Shown piece after piece: positions 44,479 to 53,289 of a stretch of DNA of 64,000 nucleotides; within the stretch, counting starts at the first letter, position 1; every line of letters starts with the position of its first letter. The position numbers and the translations under genes are program-made. Source of the stretch: Bacteroidota bacterium (lineage in GTDB: Bacteria > Bacteroidota > Bacteroidia > Chitinophagales > Saprospiraceae); contig JAKQHS010000030.1 in the NCBI GenBank assembly GCA_029557915.1, positions 186,001-250,000 on the forward strand, given 5' to 3'. The notes beneath the pieces were generated by a model. It had not been told where the DNA came from. It did no database searches and saw nothing but the letters and a program-made list of their open reading frames with translations.

Positions 44479-47400
44479 TTAAAACTTGAGATTGATGCTG
44501 GCGCCAAACCGTTTGATCGACGGCAGGTTCTGGAATTCAAATCCCTGGTAATTGGAGTCGCCGAAGGTGCTGGTTTCCGGATCCAGGTTGGTGCCTTCGG
44601 GGAAATGCGGCGCCTTATACCAAAGGTTTCTTCCGATCAGTGAAAGAGTAACTCCCCGGATTCCTTTTTTAAACAGGCTGGAAGGAAGGCTGTAGCTCAG
44701 GGACAATTCCCTCAGCCGGTATACCGTAGCGTCAAATACGGACCACTCATCCTGGCTGTTGGTGCCAAAAGTACTGCCAAACCAGAGGTCATTGGTTTCC
44801 ACCATCGTCTGGTTCCGGATGCTGCGTCCGGCTTCATCAAGTATGGGTTTCAGGGTCACCGGATCCCCATAGACGCCGGGGATCACGGCATTTTTTTCTC
44901 GGTCTGCCTGGAAGTTCAAAACCCCGCGTCCCAGCAAAGCGTTCACGGTCTCAGAATAAAGATCCCCACCCTGTCTCCAATCGAAAACGGCGCCGAGGGA
45001 TAATCCTTTCCAGCTTATTGAATTTACAATGCCTACGGTAAAGTCCGGGTTGGGATCTCCCACGATGGCATCATCGATGCCGTTGATGATCTGTCCATTG
45101 GCTTTATCGATCAATAAATTGCCCTCATCGTCCCGGGCGCTTACCGTCCCTTTTAAAATGCCATAAGGCTGACCCACTCTCAAAACCGGGGTAATCCCGC
45201 CGGCGAACAGGGGGCGGATGACCATTTCTTCCGTACCTTCCCGGAGTTCGGTCACGATGGTTTTATACCGTGTAAAATTGGTGATGATGTTCCAGTTAAA
45301 ATTTTTCTTGGATATGGGGTTCAGCCTGAGCGATACTTCCGATCCTTTGGTTTGCAGTGCCCCGAAATTGGTAAGCAACTGGTCGTAACCCGATACGGTC
45401 GGCAAGGCCAACTGGGAGATCTGGTCCACGGAAGTACTCTTGAAAACAGAGACATTGAGCTCTATCCTGCCCTTCAGGAATTCGAGGTCCAAACCGGCTT
45501 CAAGATCGGTGGTAAACTCCGGTTTGAGGTCGGGGTCAAACAAGGTATTGGACAAGGTGGAACTGGCTATGCCTGCAAAAGGAAAATCAATATCCCGGAT
45601 ACCCGCAGTGAGGTTGTCGGGCTCGCCCAGGTTGAGCAGGTATATGGGTTTCAGGGAATAGGGAGCTGCCGGGCTTCCCACTTTAGACCAATTCATCCTG
45701 ATCTTACCGAAATTGAGGATCGGGTTGTTGATCATATTGAAAGCCTCTGAAAAAATAAAGGCTACGCTGGCCGACGGATAGAAATAATTGTTGTTTTTGA
45801 CAGGCAGGGTGGATGACCAGTCATTCCGTCCCGATAGCGTGAGAAAAAGATATTGTTTGTAATCGGTAGTGAACTCACCAAAAAGACCAAACAGCCTTTG
45901 TTTGGAGAAGTTGCCGCCGGCTGAAACCTGGTTGACGGTATTGTCTACATCAAGGATATTGAAATCGAGCATCTGGGTGCCGGAAATACCCTGGGCCTTG
46001 CTGGTCCTTTCATTGAGGTTGTGGCCGGCCCTTGCTTCGATGGCCCAACTGTCATTAAACCGGTGCTTGGCTGTAAAGATTAAGGTCGATTCTATTTCTC
46101 TGAAATTGGTATTCAGGTCGGTTACGCTGCCGAGTCCCCCAGCTCCCCGGGAGCCTGGCCTGAACCATTCGAGATCACCCTGGTTATACTGGTTCAATCC
46201 TGCCCGGTAATCCACATCCAGCCATTTAGATAAGGTATACCCCGCATTCACATTGACCACGAAACGGTTCACATTGGACTCAAATCCGTTATACCTGGCA
46301 GACCAATAGGGATTGTCGGCCTGGCCCCTGGCGACCATAAACAGGCTCTCCCGGGTCAAGGGATCCTCATAGGGCTGGCCCTGGAGATCCCAGTTTCTGC
46401 CCTGGTAAAGGGTCCTGGCCATAAAGGAAGAAGTACTGACGGACCCGATCGCTCCGCCTTGGAGGCCTTCCTGGATTGAATTTACATAAGATAAGTTGGC
46501 GCCCATCCTCAGGCCCGATTCAAAATTGCTGTTTGCACCAAGGGAAAGAGAGGTTTTATCAAAATTGCTGTTGGGGAAGATGCCCGCGTGATCGACCCTT
46601 GAAAAAGTCAGGGCCATATTGGTGTTTTGATTGCCTCCGCTGATGGTGATCGAATTGTCCATAAGCCTGCCGGTCTCGAAGACGTCTTTTACATTATTGG
46701 GATAAGCCTGGTAAGGAACTTTCTGGGTGACTCTCGGGTCTCCGGATTGCACCAACCGGTTGAAACTCGCCGCATAACCGGCGCCCAGATACCAATGGTT
46801 GATGGAATCAATGGTGGGATAAGGGACGGTCCCTTTAAATGGGGCTCCCCAGGACCCGTTGGCTTGCTGATAGAGAAAACCGGTGCCGGTTCCGTACTTG
46901 TTTTGAAAATCGGGAAGGGAAGCGATTTTTTCAAAGTTAAGGCCAGAGGTCAATTCAACCTTCATCCTGTTTTCCCCCTTTTTAATAGTTCCGGTTTTGG
47001 TGGTGATCACCACTACCCCCCTGGAAGCTCTTGAGCCATAAAGGGCGGCGGCCGTAGCGCCTTTCAATACGCTGACGCTTTCGATGTTATTTGGGTCCAG
47101 GTCGGCCAGCCTGTTGGCATAGGCGCCTCCGCCGGTCAGCTGAAAGGAAACCCCATTGGTGGTGGCATCAAACGGGATCCCGTCCACCACATAGAGGGCC
47201 TGATTGTTACCGAAGAATGATTTGAGGCCGCGGATGGTCAACCGCGTGGCGCTGCCCGGCTGGGAACTGGAGGCGTTGATGTTGACGCCTGCAATTTTGC
47301 CCTGCATGGCCCTCAGGGGGTCTGTTTCCCCAACGCGCTGGATCTCCTCCCCTTTGATTTCCTCGATGGCATAACCGATTTCTTTTTTCTCCCGGGTAAT

Positions 47401-47721
47401 CCCCAGGGCGGTGACTACCATTTCATCCAGGAGCACCCCTTCGGTGAGGGTGACGTCCAGGGTACTGGCCGTTCCGATTTCAATTTCCCGGGAGGTAAAG
47501 CCGGTGTAACTGAATACCAAGACCCGGTTTTCCGGCCGGACCTCAATGCTGTACGCTCCATTCTCATCAGAAACCGTTCCGTTGTTGGTGCCCTGAACCA
47601 GGATGTTTACACCGATCAGGGGATCTCCGTTCTGATCCGAAATGATACCGCTGATCCTGCGTTGGGCTTGAGCCGTAAAGCCCAGGCCAATACACAGGAT
47701 CCACATAAGATACACTTTCAT
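44479..47721 (-). CDS. SusC/RagA-family TonB-linked outer-membrane transporter (operon 5)
   Basis: 1080 residues, the longest of the five. The order is signal peptide, carboxypeptidase-D-like domain (SGIISDQNGDPLIGVNILVQGTNNG), DEMVVTALGITREKKEIGYAIEEI box, plug (RLTIRGLKSFFGNNQALYVVDGIPFD; VLKGATAAALYGSRASRG) and barrel ending FGASINLKF. It is the first gene of operon 5 and the upstream end of the whole array. A 706-bp gap separates it from pdxJ and probably contains its promoter. Confidence 0.95.
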   Translation of the reverse strand: MKVYLMWILCIGLGFTAQAQRRISGIISDQNGDPLIGVNILVQGTNNGTVSDENGAYSIEVRPENRVLVFSYTGFTSREIEIGTASTLDVTLTEGVLLDEMVVTALGITREKKEIGYAIEEIKGEEIQRVGETDPLRAMQGKIAGVNINASSSQPGSATRLTIRGLKSFFGNNQALYVVDGIPFDATTNGVSFQLTGGGAYANRLADLDPNNIESVSVLKGATAAALYGSRASRGVVVITTKTGTIKKGENRMKVELTSGLNFEKIASLPDFQNKYGTGTGFLYQQANGSWGAPFKGTVPYPTIDSINHWYLGAGYAASFNRLVQSGDPRVTQKVPYQAYPNNVKDVFETGRLMDNSITISGGNQNTNMALTFSRVDHAGIFPNSNFDKTSLSLGANSNFESGLRMGANLSYVNSIQEGLQGGAIGSVSTSSFMARTLYQGRNWDLQGQPYEDPLTRESLFMVARGQADNPYWSARYNGFESNVNRFVVNVNAGYTLSKWLDVDYRAGLNQYNQGDLEWFRPGSRGAGGLGSVTDLNTNFREIESTLIFTAKHRFNDSWAIEARAGHNLNERTSKAQGISGTQMLDFNILDVDNTVNQVSAGGNFSKQRLFGLFGEFTTDYKQYLFLTLSGRNDWSSTLPVKNNNYFYPSASVAFIFSEAFNMINNPILNFGKIRMNWSKVGSPAAPYSLKPIYLLNLGEPDNLTAGIRDIDFPFAGIASSTLSNTLFDPDLKPEFTTDLEAGLDLEFLKGRIELNVSVFKSTSVDQISQLALPTVSGYDQLLTNFGALQTKGSEVSLRLNPISKKNFNWNIITNFTRYKTIVTELREGTEEMVIRPLFAGGITPVLRVGQPYGILKGTVSARDDEGNLLIDKANGQIINGIDDAIVGDPNPDFTVGIVNSISWKGLSLGAVFDWRQGGDLYSETVNALLGRGVLNFQADREKNAVIPGVYGDPVTLKPILDEAGRSIRNQTMVETNDLWFGSTFGTNSQDEWSVFDATVYRLRELSLSYSLPSSLFKKGIRGVTLSLIGRNLWYKAPHFPEGTNLDPETSTFGDSNYQGFEFQNLPSIKRFGASINLKF

Positions 47722-48125
47722 ATCAATGCATTTAAGAGTTAACAGGAAATAAAACCCAGGGCCTGATGAATGCAGTTGGCATTCACAGACAATTAAAAAT
47801 GCCTTATAAGGCCCGGTAGAGTAAGGTTTTTAAAAAGATTGAAATCACGCGCCCCTGAAACCAAAAGCCATTGACTTCAATGTAATTATTTAGAAGAGTC
47901 TGATTCAGGGAGTCCGGATGTTCAGCAGGTATTCTTGAACCCCTCAAAAATAAATGCGGTTCCGGTTTTTTAATATCTTTTCACAAGTCTTAACGAAAAT
48001 AAAATATTTACCGCTGCTTTCACCCTTTGTTGATGTGATGAAAAAACCCGGCTTATTTTTTTATAAATATGGAAATCCCCCATTTGGGGTTAGCAGGAGT
48101 GAAAGCATCCACCTCAGCAAGGTAA

Positions 48126-48153
48126 GGTTAAAGGTTAATGGTTAAAGGTTAAA
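48126..48153. repeat. GGTTAAA heptamer array (4 units)
   Basis: GGTTAAA, GGTTAAT, GGTTAAA, GGTTAAA in direct succession, with partial units on both sides (GGTAA before, GG after). Period 7, inside the SusC 5-pdxJ gap. Confidence 0.8.
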
Positions 48154-48332
48154 GGAAGATAAGTACAAGGCGGATGGCTTTCTATCATGATGGTGGATTG
48201 CTCAATAATCCGGGAGTGGCAAGATGGACAGCTTCCCACTGAAAATTATTTGCGAATTGCTGCAGGCTGATGGCCCCTTGCCCTGAAGGATGAATTTTGA
48301 GTACCAAATGGAAATTACAGGGACTTGCCAAC

Positions 48333-48416
48333 TGACTACTGACTATTGACTATTGACTACTGACTACTGACTACTGACTACTGACTACTGACTACTGACT
48401 ACTGACTACTGACTAC
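48333..48416. repeat. TGACTAC heptamer array (12 units) after pdxJ
   Basis: Twelve back-to-back 7-bp units over 84 bp. Ten are identical TGACTAC, while units 2 and 3 are TGACTAT. A degenerate continuation (CCGACTACTAC) runs into the pdxJ stop codon at 48428-48430. The near-perfect uniformity indicates recent expansion by strand slippage. It is not a CRISPR array: there are no spacers. Confidence 0.95.
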
Positions 48417-48427
48417 TGAACCGACTA

Positions 48428-49141
48428 CTACTTCAATTCCTGAAGATAAAGTCCTATTGTCTTTTCCAGTCCCATATACAAGGCATCGCAGATCAGGGCA
48501 TGCCCGATGGATACCTCGAGCAATCCAGGGACCTGATCTTTATAAAACTTCAGATTGTGGAGGTTGAGATCATGACCCGCATTGAGCCCCAGACCGCATT
48601 CGGCGGCCACAAGGGCGGCTTCGCGGTGCGGCTTTACCGAGGCCTCGGGATCATCCGGAAACCGGTGCGCGTAAGGCCCGGTGTATAATTCAATGCGGTC
48701 GGTCCCGCTCCGGGCGGCTCCTTCCACCATCCTTGGATTTGCATCCACAAAAAGGGAAGTCCGGATCCCTTTGGATTTTAATGCCTTCACCACATCCTCC
48801 AGGAAGGCCGAATGAAGGACGGTATCCCATCCGTGATCGGAAGTCAATGCGCCGGGCGGATCGGGTACAAGGGTCACCTGGTCCGGCCGGTGGCTGAGTA
48901 CCCGGTCCATGAACTCCTGGGAGGGATAACCTTCAATATTCAGTTCTGTCGCCACGGCTTCTTTCAATGGCTGGATATCGCTGTAGCGAATATGGCGCTG
49001 GTCCGGCCTGGGGTGAATCGTGATCCCTTCGGCACCAAACCGTTCACAGTCGCGGGCCACCTGGATCAGGTCTGGCATATTGCCCCCTCTTGAATTGCGG
49101 ATCAGGGCGATTTTATTGATATTGACGCTGAGTCGGGTCAT
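48428..49141 (-). CDS. pdxJ: Pyridoxine 5'-phosphate synthase
   Basis: 237 residues, the normal size. TIM-barrel with the PdxJ hallmarks: LSVNINKIALIRNSRGG near the start, GAEGITIHPRPDQRHIR, NIEGYPS, LVPDPPGALTSDHGWD and the C-terminal GLGLNAGHDLNLHNL and EVSIGHALICDAL. It condenses 1-deoxyxylulose 5-phosphate with 3-amino-2-oxopropyl phosphate, giving pyridoxine 5'-phosphate in the DXP-dependent vitamin B6 route. It is divergent from the CPBP protease gene, with 81 bp between starts. Confidence 0.97.
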   Translation of the reverse strand: MTRLSVNINKIALIRNSRGGNMPDLIQVARDCERFGAEGITIHPRPDQRHIRYSDIQPLKEAVATELNIEGYPSQEFMDRVLSHRPDQVTLVPDPPGALTSDHGWDTVLHSAFLEDVVKALKSKGIRTSLFVDANPRMVEGAARSGTDRIELYTGPYAHRFPDDPEASVKPHREAALVAAECGLGLNAGHDLNLHNLKFYKDQVPGLLEVSIGHALICDALYMGLEKTIGLYLQELK

Positions 49142-49222
49142 GGCGGGGACAGGTTTAGAATCTCATTTCAGCCCGGAACATCAACCCGGGGTTTGAAAAA
49201 CCAAATATACTATCTTCGCCCG

Positions 49223-50128
49223 ATGCGAATCCTCGTGTTGTTGGCCCTGGTGCTTACCGGCCTGTTTGCAGGCATGATCCTCATGATCGCGGTCTTGATG
49301 ATTTCCGGGACCAGTATGCAACAGATTCTCGACGGGGGTTATATCAATAGTGAAAAGGTCAACCTTGCCCGCTTGGTCCTCCTGATCAACCACCTGACCA
49401 TGTTTTTGTTGCCTGCCCTGGCCTGGGCCTGGATCTATTATCGCAAAAAATGGCTTTCCGGGCTGAGTCTGGACCGGGGTCTCAGCGGGCTTCAGGCCCT
49501 CGCAGGGATCTTCTTCCTGATCATGGCCTATCCCATCGTATCCAAATCCTTTGAGATCAACCAGTCCTGGGACCTGCCGGCCTGGATGGGGGAAATGGAA
49601 GGACAGACGGCCGAAATGCTGAAAATCCTGTTGAAGATGGACCATGGCGGAGAGTTGTTATTCAACCTGCTGATCATAGCCCTCATTCCGGGGATTGGCG
49701 AAGAATTGATCTTCCGGGGCATCATTCAGCAGGAGATCGACCGTGCCCTGAAAAAACCCTGGCTGGCTGTGGTTTTTTCCTCCCTGATCTTCAGCGCCAT
49801 TCATTTTCAGTTTGAAGGTTTTCTTCCTCGGTTTCTCCTGGGCATAATCCTCGGCCTCTTGCTCATGTGGACCCGCAATCTATGGCTGCCCATCCTCGTT
49901 CATGCCTTCAACAACGGGATGCAGGTGGTGCTCGCCTATTTTATTCCTGAGATGTCAGATCAGGAACTGGAAGAATCGGTACCGGTGACCTGGCTGGCCC
50001 TGGTGGCATCGGTCATCGTGACCGCACTGCTCGGATATTGGTTTCATCGCCGGAGGGCCCTGCCTGAAATCCGGGAAGAGCCTGAAATCGCCGCGCCCGG
50101 AGCATCGGATCAAAACGATACGGTATGA
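49223..50128 (+). CDS. CPBP-family intramembrane metalloprotease (Abi)
   Basis: About 301 residues from the ATG at 49223 (MRILVLLALVLTG); a TTG at 49193 would extend it without benefit. There are seven or eight membrane segments. The CPBP motifs are present: GEELIFRGIIQ (EExxxR), FSAIHFQFEGF (His) and ILVHAFNNGMQ (HxxxN). The family includes the type II CAAX-prenyl endopeptidases and bacteriocin-immunity proteins; the substrate here is unknown. Its last four bases overlap the cdsA start (ATGA), so the two are translationally coupled. Confidence 0.9.
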   Translation: MRILVLLALVLTGLFAGMILMIAVLMISGTSMQQILDGGYINSEKVNLARLVLLINHLTMFLLPALAWAWIYYRKKWLSGLSLDRGLSGLQALAGIFFLIMAYPIVSKSFEINQSWDLPAWMGEMEGQTAEMLKILLKMDHGGELLFNLLIIALIPGIGEELIFRGIIQQEIDRALKKPWLAVVFSSLIFSAIHFQFEGFLPRFLLGIILGLLLMWTRNLWLPILVHAFNNGMQVVLAYFIPEMSDQELEESVPVTWLALVASVIVTALLGYWFHRRRALPEIREEPEIAAPGASDQNDTV

Positions 50129-50961
50129 AAGACCTTCCTCTGCGTTTCCTTACAGCCATGGTTTTGGGGATAGTAGTCATCGGCAGCATCTATTATTCCT
50201 ACCTCAGCTTCAGCTTGCTCCTGCTTTTGATCTCCGTACTCTCCGGGTATGAATACCTGCGGCTGGCGGCTTTCGGGGCGGAAATCTCAAACCCGGAAGG
50301 GATTAAACGATTGGGGGCGGCGCTCACGGGATTGCCCCTGGCCCTTTCAATACTTCCCGGGTCATCGGATGTTCAGGGTTCCGCATTCATTATTTTGATG
50401 GTCACCTTGTTGGCCATGAGTTTCCTGTTCAGTTATTTTTTGTTTAAAAATGAAGCCGGGGACTGGAGGCTTTACCAGGCGGTGTGCATGGCGCTGATCT
50501 ATATCGGACTGCCCCTGTTGTTATTCCGGTGGGTCGCTGCCGGGTCGGGGCAATACGAGTGGCTCAAACCCATGACCCTCCTGCTGCTGATCTGGTGCAA
50601 CGACATCGGCGCCTATTTTACCGGGCGGACTTTTGGAAAACGAAAATTGTATGTCCTGGTATCGCCCAACAAAACCCTGGAAGGATTTTTTGGAGGGCTC
50701 ATTTTGACCATCACCTGCGGCCTGGTCCTGTCGATTTATGTGCATCCGCTCAGCCCGGTGCAATGGGTTTTCTATGCCTTTATCATATCCATCCTCTCCA
50801 CCATCGGGGACCTGTTTGAATCCCTGATCAAAAGGCGATATGGAGTCAAGGATTCGGGTAGCCTGCTCCCGGGGCACGGGGGATTCCTGGACCGTTTTGA
50901 CGCGTTTATCTTTGTACTTCCGGCCTCCGGCCTCTTTTTATATTTGTTCTGGAATTCCTGA
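50125..50961 (+). CDS. cdsA: Phosphatidate cytidylyltransferase
   Basis: 278 residues with about seven transmembrane helices. The C-terminal CDP-diglyceride synthetase signature is complete: STIGDLFESLIKRRYGVKDSG followed by LLPGHGGFLDRFDAFIF. The helix before it has WCNDIGAYFTGRTFGKRKL and SPNKTLEGFFGG. It makes CDP-diacylglycerol from phosphatidate and CTP in the inner membrane, the precursor used for phosphatidylserine. The phosphatidylserine decarboxylase gene follows 23 bp downstream. Confidence 0.96.
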   Translation: MKDLPLRFLTAMVLGIVVIGSIYYSYLSFSLLLLLISVLSGYEYLRLAAFGAEISNPEGIKRLGAALTGLPLALSILPGSSDVQGSAFIILMVTLLAMSFLFSYFLFKNEAGDWRLYQAVCMALIYIGLPLLLFRWVAAGSGQYEWLKPMTLLLLIWCNDIGAYFTGRTFGKRKLYVLVSPNKTLEGFFGGLILTITCGLVLSIYVHPLSPVQWVFYAFIISILSTIGDLFESLIKRRYGVKDSGSLLPGHGGFLDRFDAFIFVLPASGLFLYLFWNS

Positions 50962-50984
50962 ACGGATTCCGTAAAAACCCAACC

Positions 50985-51638
50985 ATGAATATTCATAAAG
51001 AAGGATTTATCATCATTCCCGTCTGTGCCCTGGTTTTTGGGTTGCTGGCGACCCTGGTGATCAATTTTGTTCACGTGCTTACGGTGCCGGTGATCATCCT
51101 TTTTTCCCTGCTTTTTGCCTGGGTGCTTTGGTTTTTCAGGGATCCGGTGCGCATCATCCCCCTGCCCGGGGACGATATGGTCTACGCACCCTGTGACGGC
51201 AAAGTGGTGGTCATTGAAAACGTATTCGAGCCTGTCTTTTTCAAGGAACAGCGCCTGTTGGTATCCATCTTCATGTCCCCGCTCAATGTGCACGTCAACC
51301 GCGTGCCTGTTGCCGGACAGGTTAAATACAACCAGTATTTTCCGGGAAAGTATTTGGTGGCCTGGCACCCCAAATCATCGACCGAAAATGAACGTAACTA
51401 CAGCGTGATCGACCAGGGCCAATACCAGGTCGGCGTGATGCAGATCGCGGGAGCCCTGGCCCGGCGAATCGTCAATTATCTCAAGACCGGGGAGGAAGTG
51501 AAACAGGGACAGGAACTGGGATTCATCCGTTTCGGTTCCCGCGTGGACCTCTATCTGCCGCTTTCCGCCAAGGTTGAAGTCAAAATCGATGAACTGGTAA
51601 AGGGCAATCTCACCTGCATAGCCCGAATGGAAGTTTAA
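50985..51638 (+). CDS. psd: Phosphatidylserine decarboxylase family protein
   Basis: 217 residues, the short class. Two N-terminal helices anchor it in the membrane. Motifs include DDMVYAPCDGKVVVIE, FMSPLNVHVNRVPVAG (His-bearing region) and the autocleavage site at Gly184-Ser185 in FIRFGSRVDLYLP, where Ser becomes the pyruvoyl cofactor. It converts phosphatidylserine into phosphatidylethanolamine. It is in an operon with cdsA, two steps of the same lipid pathway; phosphatidylserine synthase is not in the window. Confidence 0.95.
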   Translation: MNIHKEGFIIIPVCALVFGLLATLVINFVHVLTVPVIILFSLLFAWVLWFFRDPVRIIPLPGDDMVYAPCDGKVVVIENVFEPVFFKEQRLLVSIFMSPLNVHVNRVPVAGQVKYNQYFPGKYLVAWHPKSSTENERNYSVIDQGQYQVGVMQIAGALARRIVNYLKTGEEVKQGQELGFIRFGSRVDLYLPLSAKVEVKIDELVKGNLTCIARMEV

Positions 51639-52346
51639 TTGAACGATCCCAAACCATACCGGCACCTCTTCTTTGACCTGGACCATACGCTCTGGGATTT
51701 TGACCGAAATTCGAAGGCCACCCTGGAAAGGGTATTTGAACAAAACCGGCTGGAGGAGCTCACCTCCGTGCCCTTCAACGAGTTTCATGCCCGTTATTCC
51801 ATTCACAATCATTTTTACTGGGGCCAGTACGGCAAAGGCCTGATCGGCCAGGAAGAATTGCGGTGGAAAAGGATGCACAGCACCCTCCTAGAATTTGAGC
51901 TGGATGATCCCCGTCTGGCCAGGCATCTCAGCCATACCTACCTGGACCGTTTGCCGGAAAGCACCCTGCTTTTCCCGCATGCCCGCGAAGTCCTGCAGTA
52001 TTTGAAAGATAAGGGATACCATCTGCATATCCTTTCCAATGGATTTGAAGAAGTCCAGCATAAAAAACTGAAATATTCCGGGATCCAAGGCTTTTTCGAG
52101 CAGGTGATCACTTCCGAAGCCAGTTCCTTCGTAAAACCGGATAAGGAAATCTTTCTTTTTGCCCTAAGACGTTCCCGAGCCGAGGCTTCCGACAGTATTA
52201 TGATCGGGGACAATCCGGAAGCGGATATCCAGGGGGCCGCCAATGCAGACCTGCACAGTGTCTATGTGGACCACCTGGGGAAACCCAGCCCCGTGCTGCC
52301 GACTTATACGGTGAGGCACTTGAGGGATTTAGAAGAGTTATTTTGA
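51639..52346 (+). CDS. YjjG-like HAD-family nucleotidase
   Basis: 235 residues. The start is a TTG directly after the TAA of psd (TAATTG); no ATG precedes the first motif, so translation probably restarts by coupling. HAD motifs: I HLFFDLDHTLWDFD, II LSNGF, III around SSFVKPDKEIF and IV MIGDNPEADIQGA. The helical cap matches the YjjG/pyrimidine 5'-nucleotidase group, which removes phosphate from non-canonical pyrimidine nucleotides. Substrate preference is inferred from family similarity. A repeat element follows the stop codon. Confidence 0.88.
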   Translation: MNDPKPYRHLFFDLDHTLWDFDRNSKATLERVFEQNRLEELTSVPFNEFHARYSIHNHFYWGQYGKGLIGQEELRWKRMHSTLLEFELDDPRLARHLSHTYLDRLPESTLLFPHAREVLQYLKDKGYHLHILSNGFEEVQHKKLKYSGIQGFFEQVITSEASSFVKPDKEIFLFALRRSRAEASDSIMIGDNPEADIQGAANADLHSVYVDHLGKPSPVLPTYTVRHLRDLEELF

Positions 52347-52352
52347 GGTCCG

Positions 52353-52507
52353 GGGCTAAAGCCCAATCTTCACCCTGCTCCTCCAACCCCAGCCTAAAGG
52401 CCGGGGTTGATTCACTTACTAAGGCTTGATCGCAAAAGTTTTTTACAGTTAAACCCCATGGCGTTAGCCTGCGGTAGTGAAGATGAGAAAGAGTCTAGGC
52501 TTTAGCC
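52353..52507. repeat. 155-bp palindromic interspersed-repeat-like element
   Basis: The left end GGGCTAAAGCCC (52353-52364) is mirrored by GGCTTTAGCCC at the right end (52497-52507). Just inside both ends an ATCTTCAC/GTGAAGAT pair is also inverted. The interior holds a strong hairpin, AACCCC-A-GCC-TAAA-GGC-C-GGGGTT (52385-52408), and an ACCCCATGGCG...GCCTGCGG stretch. It fills the space between two convergent genes. The build resembles REP/MITE-type elements. No transposase is nearby. Confidence 0.7.
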
Positions 52508-52515
52508 CACTTATC

Positions 52516-53142
52516 TCATTTCTCCTTCAAGTCCAGGTCCTCTAAATCCTCCAGGATTTCATCCGAAATAATGTCTTTGAGTTTTTCGATCGTGACCTGG
52601 TCTGCTTCGGCATTCAGGACCAGACGGTTTTTAAAAATCAGGGCCAGGGAACTGGTATGGTCTTTCCGGTTGGACTTCTCAAAAACCTTGTATCCTTTCC
52701 AGGTGGCGGATTTTTCATATCCGTCGTCGTCCTCGTGGTATATATCGGTGAGGGACCAGGCGGCGATGCCAAGGAGCGCGGCGCTAAAACCCCCGAAATC
52801 GATCAGGCTGAGCTTTATGGATTTATCCCCTTTTTCGTACCGGGCTTCGGCTTTGTTCATTTTGAAGCCCATCACCCCGACGCCTTCTCCGGTCAGGTCT
52901 TGACGGTCCATGCCGTCCAGGTCCTTTGGGAGGAGGGCTTTCAGATCGGCCAGATCAACCAGCCGGACCTCCTTACCCCCCGGGTCCACCATGTTTTTAA
53001 TATCCTCCGCAAACTTATCGGCGCTGGATTCAATGCTTTCAGCCAGCTCCTCTTCGCGGTTGGCTTCTTCCTTTTCCTGCCTGGATTTACAGGAAGCGCC
53101 CAGGATCAGGAGGGCAAAAGCTAATAGAAACAGATTTTTCAT
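52516..53142 (-). CDS. Lipoprotein of unknown function, coiled-coil N-terminus
   Basis: 208 residues from the ATG at 53142 (MKNLFLLAFALLILGASC; Cys18 lipobox LGAS-C). A charged helical stretch follows (KSRQEKEEANREEELAESIESSADKFAEDIKNMV), then an alpha/beta region (RLVDLADLKALLPKDLDGMDRQDLTGEGVGVMGFKMNKAEARYEKGDKSIKLSLIDFGG). A YEKSATWKGYKVFEKSNRKDHTSSLALIFKNRLVLNAEAD segment and an acidic C-terminus complete it. I do not recognise the family. It is convergent with the YjjG-like gene and divergent from the S9 peptidase, so it is probably a single-gene unit. Confidence 0.82.
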   Translation of the reverse strand: MKNLFLLAFALLILGASCKSRQEKEEANREEELAESIESSADKFAEDIKNMVDPGGKEVRLVDLADLKALLPKDLDGMDRQDLTGEGVGVMGFKMNKAEARYEKGDKSIKLSLIDFGGFSAALLGIAAWSLTDIYHEDDDGYEKSATWKGYKVFEKSNRKDHTSSLALIFKNRLVLNAEADQVTIEKLKDIISDEILEDLEDLDLKEK

Positions 53143-53289
53143 GGTTTGTAATTTATATTTAAGAAAACTGGCTGCCGCCCCATAAAATTCCATCCATATG
53201 AAAATATCGGATCAACTTCAACTAGACGAAGACCAATAACACCTATTATCGGAAAATATTATAATTTTCGTTCAAACCATTGAATAAAA

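Larger units (their letters stand above)
47722..48427. other. 706-bp gene-free gap between SusC 5 and pdxJ
   Basis: Nearest SusC 5 (47722-47960) it is A+T-rich and likely a leader/promoter zone, though no exact TAnnTTTG was found. A CCCCA-T-TGGGG palindrome lies at about 48076-48088. Two heptamer arrays occupy 48126-48153 and 48333-48416. The intervening 48157-48330 has no coding frame above about 20 codons and no structure I recognise. It may be decayed coding sequence. Confidence 0.6.

Noticed and set aside
47954-48145. 63-codon open frame in the SusC 5-pdxJ gap
   Set aside because: No family features or signal, and its 3' end enters the GGTTAAA array; probably chance.
48333-48416. CRISPR array
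   Set aside because: The units are contiguous 7-mers without spacers, and no cas gene is near.
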